Assembly: GCA_020633055.1 (NCBI GenBank)
Contig: JACKEJ010000007.1
Location: 496,001-560,000, forward strand
Direction of reading: 5' to 3'
DNA length: 64,000 nucleotides
Source of the DNA: Sandaracinaceae bacterium
GTDB taxonomy: Bacteria; Myxococcota_A; Polyangia; Polyangiales; Houyiibacteriaceae
The notes beneath the pieces were generated by a model, which worked only from the letters and a program-made list of their open reading frames with translations, was not told the DNA's origin and searched no databases. Made by a program: the position numbers and the translations under genes. This document shows positions 62,301 through 64,000 of the stretch, piece by piece (within the stretch, counting starts at the first letter, position 1; each line of letters opens with the position of its first letter).

Positions 62301-64000
62301 GCGCGGAAGCTGAGCTCCTTCTTGAGCTCGATGTCGTCCGTACGATCTGCCGCGTTGCCAAGGACCTCGACCAGGCCCTCCCAGTCGTTCGCCTCGGCGT
62401 AGAGCGACTCGAGCCCCGTCCAGTCGCGCGCGCCGATGAAGGCCTCCCGCAACGTGCGCAGGGCGCGGCCGTTCTTCGGCTCGATCTCCAACACCCGCTG
62501 CCAGGCCCGCGCCGCCGCCGCCGGGTCCGAGCGGTGGTCGCTGTGGATGGGCCCGAGCTTCTGCAACAGCTTGATGCGCTCGGCGTCGTCGTTGGACTCG
62601 CTGATGCGTCGCTCGAGCACCTCGGCGAGCGAGTCCCAGTCCTTCTCGCGCTCGGCCAGCTTCTCGAGGGCGTCGAGCGCACCCGGGGTGTCCGGCGCCT
62701 CGGCCAGCACTTCCTTCCACAGCGCGATCGCATCAGCGTGCTTGTGCAGACGCTCGCCCGCGATCTGCGCCAGCTCGATGCGGCCGGCGAGACGCGCGCC
62801 CGGATCGCTGGCGAGGCTGCCCTCCTTCTTGAGCACCTCGTACAGCGCGGCCCACGCGCGCTTCTTCGAGTAGATGTCCTTCAGCTGCCCCAATGCGGCG
62901 CGGTTGTCGGGGTCCAGCTCCAGCACGCTCTCGAGGGGCTTGGTCGCCTGGTTGTAGTTCGCGAAGCGGTCGATCCACAGCGACGCGACGCGTGAATACA
63001 GAGCCACGCGCTCCGAGGCGTTCTGGCTGGTGTCCGCGCGCTGCGTGAGGACGCGGATGAGGTCGTTCCAGCGCCCCATCGCCTCGTAGGTGGAGGCCAG
63101 CGCCTCCAGCGCCTCGAGGTCGTCCGGCGCCTCGGCGAGGATGGCGCTGTAGGTGTTGATCACCATCACGTCGAGCTTCAGGTGGTCGCGGTAGATGACC
63201 ACCATCTCGCGCAGCGTCGCGAGCTTGCGCGCCGCCTGCTCGAGGTCCTCGCTGCTGAGCGCGTCCACCTCGGCGCGCATGACCTCGACCAGCGCGTTCC
63301 ACTTCTCGCCCTTGCGGTACAGGTCGCGCAGCGCACCGACCGCCTCGAGGTTGCTGGGCTCGAGCCGCTGCACGGCCTTCCACGCGTCGATGGCGCGCTC
63401 GGTGTGGTCGCCCTGTTGCGCCGAGCGCGCGAGCTCCAGCGCGAGGGTCAGCTTCTGACCTTCGCCCGCGACCCGCTGCGCGTCGGACAGGATGGTGAGC
63501 AGCCGCGGGTCGTCCGGCGAGAGATACTCGCGGTAGAACGAGAGCATGCCCGGGTTGGTCGGGTCCGTCTTGCGCAGGCGCGCGAAGTACGGCTCGGCCT
63601 CGGGCGCCGAGTTGCGGATGCGCCAGTGCACCATCGCGAGCTGGATGAGGATGCCCTGCTCGCTCTCCAGCTTCTGGCGGGAGCGCAGCGAGTCCTCGTA
63701 CAGCGCGACCAGGTGGTCCCACTGCTCCTTCTCGGTGAAGTACTCCACCAGGAACGTGAGCGCGTCGGGCTGCCCCGGCGTGAAGTCCAGCACCCGCTCG
63801 TAGCAGATGGCCGCGTTGTCTCGGTCCGAGGTCTCGCGCTCGAACACGCGGGCCGCGTGGATGTAGAGGCTCACCTTCTCGTCGCGGTTCCGCGCGTTCT
63901 CGGCCGTGTTCATGAGCATGGGCCCGAGCACGTCGAACTTCTTGCGGTCGCGCAGGGTGATGGCGAACAGGCGCGCCGCGCGCGTGTTGCCGGGCTCGGC
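53348..64000 (-). CDS. Giant tetratricopeptide-repeat protein (N-terminus outside the window)
   Basis: One open frame runs from the stop at 53348 to the right edge: at least 3550 codons with no start certain (the first in-frame start candidate, GTG 63931, is preceded by 23 more open codons in the same style). The protein is one long chain of helix pairs with a period of about 72 residues: a DW-x-x-L-x-x-VLERR unit, then a DPxxAxxxYxRVLExDPxxxxALxxL TPR-like unit, so about 49 double units. No signal or membrane helix is seen in this part. Long TPR chains act as scaffolds. The C-terminal four units are closer to plain TPRs (AISMLERAVAEDASHERAAALL). Role unknown. Confidence 0.9.
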   Translation of the reverse strand, partial: AEPGNTRAARLFAITLRDRKKFDVLGPMLMNTAENARNRDEKVSLYIHAARVFERETSDRDNAAICYERVLDFTPGQPDALTFLVEYFTEKEQWDHLVALYEDSLRSRQKLESEQGILIQLAMVHWRIRNSAPEAEPYFARLRKTDPTNPGMLSFYREYLSPDDPRLLTILSDAQRVAGEGQKLTLALELARSAQQGDHTERAIDAWKAVQRLEPSNLEAVGALRDLYRKGEKWNALVEVMRAEVDALSSEDLEQAARKLATLREMVVIYRDHLKLDVMVINTYSAILAEAPDDLEALEALASTYEAMGRWNDLIRVLTQRADTSQNASERVALYSRVASLWIDRFANYNQATKPLESVLELDPDNRAALGQLKDIYSKKRAWAALYEVLKKEGSLASDPGARLAGRIELAQIAGERLHKHADAIALWKEVLAEAPDTPGALDALEKLAEREKDWDSLAEVLERRISESNDDAERIKLLQKLGPIHSDHRSDPAAAARAWQRVLEIEPKNGRALRTLREAFIGARDWTGLESLYAEANDWEGLVEVLGNAADRTDDIELKKELSFRAAHLYENQIGEPHRAFRNYERVLAVDSENVQAATALVPIYEREEKWPRLVGLLELLARNSDTSEDGGAARLELLERLRVLCLTQLGDASAAFKHAAEAYRVAPENQDTRLALAETAERAGAYAPLVELYRARLKSDGVDSVERTELRRRIASVAGEQLGATADAIVELKAILEGDPRDVEALDVLGRLYRVEGKSSELRELYDHRLAHTDAPSERWVLLSEVAELEEHLLEEPDSAAARYRAILEIEPMDADSLRALDRLASAAGRWEEVSAMLGRRRELVEAGSSEAGQLALRHGDVLRTFLSRPADAVEAYAVALKADPGSEAAVRGLEAIKESDDGGLALRLGRVLEPAYTRKGEFTKVHEILEQRLAQTTDEEEVRNLRLRLAELAATELGDADGAYRALEAAFLDRPSDAELWDRLAGAAEQAGKHEELAVAYSTAIEAGELSTVDVLDLSRRTADLYEVVLNQPDKAEPFHKRVLSEDPVNERSFVSLKELFTNRERWDDLQALYRNRIAETIDAEQKRELLLQVCFLFEELLEDFPKAIQYYQEVIELTPDHVPTRRALDRLYRRTERWRDLAALRREDLDQASGPERVDITFELGEIAETRLDQPVQAVDYYEQVLLDAPTHMRAQEALERLITEPSQRQRIAAILEPLYSEQGAYPQLVRALEVQLEDVRDPGARVALLTRIGELNEERLQDVDRAFGAYARAVEADPSEASTREVLARLATIRDAHRERAAVLERAIEAVNEPYLSGELLLEVARLWDEQEADPAHAERAYQRLISVDPDNPDNVVPASQALERIHLGAENFPALAEDLRRQIRFEHDPELRGGLLVRLAELLESTLDDRPGAIDAHRAQLENSPDDVGAMRALERLYEMESQWQNLVGILQNRDAVTEDPDEQRAIARRVGEVYARRLVDLDNAIVAYNDVLGRFGPDAESYDALVKLYGETEKWDDLLEIREQQLDLVSDPAEMAELRFAAAELMRVRTQQVDRAIEAYGEVLAQVPGHPGTLNALEEIVTDPEGHARVDAARVLVPHYQSTGLYAELISVLEVVAESDDPVERLGALRQAAEVAEMGLDDTTQAFTLMGRAVRAGVAEDDLGAMVSDYGRLAERSAQWAPYVSTLRDVSPDIMDGDLQVNVMMTIAATARDHLNDIDTARLYYRRVLEQRPDFGAALDALQALQAAAGDYTALIETLRRKTEVAESVGERVQLLLEQARISEEHLEDVRSAIDALEAVVLEDERNQEAYGKLEALYARAERHADLASMLERQIEVGAGEPVSLHYRLGRVQVDALDDAYAGMENLEKALKLDGNHEPSIEALRVLMGNPDHSGAAARILEPVYLARMEWPNVRSALEARLASENDLAARKELLGRMGELHEDYLEDLDGALEAYARLFNEDPRDRAVWDTLTRMANVLDKWDRLGDIYAAALDEVSVDDEDTAELCVTTARIFDQRREDPKRAAGYFARALRFDPTRADLFAALESVYQRTSQWEPLLQLYRERVDLAETDAERVDVLHRAAAVKETKLSDAAGATELYREIIEVAPDDVRAVQAVDRLLGAASQYDELADHLRFRIDAAVGTPEEAELRHRLGVLQATELNDVEGAIDTFEEVLVAHPTHAPTVAELERLVMNEQHQRRITEVLEPIYRQQDEWRKLIAILEAQAALADAPEDAERILGEVASLHETRGGDAALALEAWGRAFAKAPESTEARAQIDRLAEQVSDWGQAVAAYEQAIEASEDPTNVGELLGALARIQDEKLGDPRSAITTYERLVEHDPESTHALDMLEGLHTMVGDWTGMVDVLNKKTERSFDPMERAEYLRRAGSVLEELLANPAGAIEAYTRATVEDPNDALAFESLDLLYTKGSKFNELSEVLARRVEIEEDPELKIELGLRLAQLEETQLSRPQQAIDALLGVLTLQDGHPDAVVSLARLYERQAMWPELLDTLRVQAEQAAAPELKVGFVHRAGSVLERELDDVLEALEMYRGALEIDPAHEPSLAALTRISHLADYREQAAEVLEPLLRAQGRNDGLAELLRLRADGAVDPFEKKDFLRQLAETHEYGRSDAPAAFESLRQALAEDSSDEAIQNDIERLAAALGQWAAAADTFMGRAASSLDPQVARGLFVRTANIAETHLGDDNRAVSAIQRALEQVGDEPELLATLDRLHEKTENWSALSEVIERRVSSSDDSQARIALLLRLGALRNERFQDLRGAFAAYQEVVEVEPGNEAALNVLESLTDNPGLAMDVVEVLDNAYRAESRNDKLLELYDIRIRLADTDGERVRMLQDAAAIWENDLGDTQRALSAVRRAFELDPRDTLLSAEVERLAEASGAWESLRGMVEAVSRSGDLDSMMVRDLNLRAAGWYRDRMGDQTAAEACLRAAIAADAEALEAHAQLVDLLRASQRSADLIPALRAWAVADMDEFAKKDRLREASALAAAAGDTDTASACLVQILDIDPTDPEALDGLIDMRTTQQDWHEVVQLLAKRIEVEPDPAVRIAQRRRLAETYAGPLEDAQKATLAYEELLEEDPTLLATIEALEQLYTADERWNSLKDLLERRLDLAETTEDQIRARVRMARLDEQAFGRRGDALDQLRGILEIDPNHGEALDEMERLLGLEGRWDEVASTLEDRSSREGDPAQLTALLTRLADVRADQLDDTAGAIAAHDRVLAQTPRHEASLRARVTLFEKLSDKPAVADALDQLLPVLAGAEALEATLRVADIAEQDLSDLERAEGMLRQAAELDESGEARKKLRKHLEAHQKHVALAAFLAEEADRAADDKARVALYKEIATLYTDKLADPASGATYLERAAQLTPEDREVLLPLCDLYIEAGRQADAVPVLEQIIASFGGRRSKELATFHHRLGKALDRMGDQAGALEHYDAAFRIDLTNVGILKDLGLLTHRNGDFDRAQKTFRALLLQKLQPSDGLSKADVYFYLGDISHQQGEASKAISMLERAVAEDASHERAAALLATLKS

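Overview
The window is GC-rich DNA with tightly packed genes. It most likely comes from a chromosome of the phylum Myxococcota, in a Polyangia or Sandaracinus-like lineage. This rests on several traits seen together: a secreted protein with a MYXO-CTERM-like tail (cysteine, hydrophobic segment, arginine cluster), two FHA-domain sigma-54 activators, serine/threonine kinases whose catalytic loop reads HRDVTP or HQDLKP, many lipoproteins, cysteine-module surface proteins, and an outer-membrane barrel of myxobacterial type. I saw no tRNA or rRNA gene, insertion sequence, prophage or CRISPR array. The genes look chromosomal and mostly vertically inherited.

Layout, left to right. 1-991: 5' part of a HARE-HTH protein (minus strand), followed by a 546-bp gap with hairpins. 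1.5-9.5 kb: a lipoprotein, D-Ala-D-Ala ligase, a HEAT-repeat protein, ComEC, a Bcp-type peroxiredoxin, a translationally overlapping trio (Rossmann protein, metallophosphatase, Rieske protein) and a small membrane protein. 9.6-13 kb: MATE exporter, methionine aminopeptidase and two small exported or anchored proteins. 13-18 kb (minus): a four-gene series made of a cysteine-module/CxxCH/propeller lipoprotein, an FHA-sigma54 activator, a hexapeptide acyltransferase and a GT2 glycosyltransferase. 18-21 kb: gcvT-gcvH-gcvPA without an adjacent gcvPB. 21-26.6 kb (minus): a Ser/Thr kinase, then gatCAB-mtnA. 26.7-29.6 kb: a hybrid histidine kinase and a second FHA-sigma54 activator. 29.7-35 kb: a PPDK/PEP-synthetase regulator, a 47-aa basic protein, trmL, and a K+ channel coupled to a molybdopterin oxidoreductase. 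35-41.7 kb: two related LytM (M23) proteins flanking a 12-module cysteine-rich lipoprotein and an acyltransferase/lipoprotein/epimerase operon. 41.7-46.8 kb (minus): a TolC-like protein, SGNH lipoprotein, transmembrane kinase and Nudix operon. 46.9-52.4 kb: asd, a MYXO-CTERM-like protein, an outer-membrane barrel, truA, an MA-like metallopeptidase and a 42-aa basic protein. 52.4-64 kb (minus): a class IV PLP enzyme and a giant TPR protein of at least 3550 residues that runs off the right edge.

The most interesting thread is a possible sigma-54 surface regulon. There is one excellent -24/-12 site before the 12-module cysteine lipoprotein (36023-36038). There are weaker matches before the MYXO-CTERM-like gene (48060-48075) and before the propeller lipoprotein (17996-18011), which shares the four-cysteine module and heads the cluster that encodes one of the sigma-54 activators. 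Other points worth a second look are a tandem LytM protein with a degenerate second domain, an orphan gcvPA, near-leaderless transcripts predicted for asd and for a 75-aa membrane protein, and short tandem repeats placed exactly at gene ends. All functional calls are from reading motifs in the sequence; no database search was possible.
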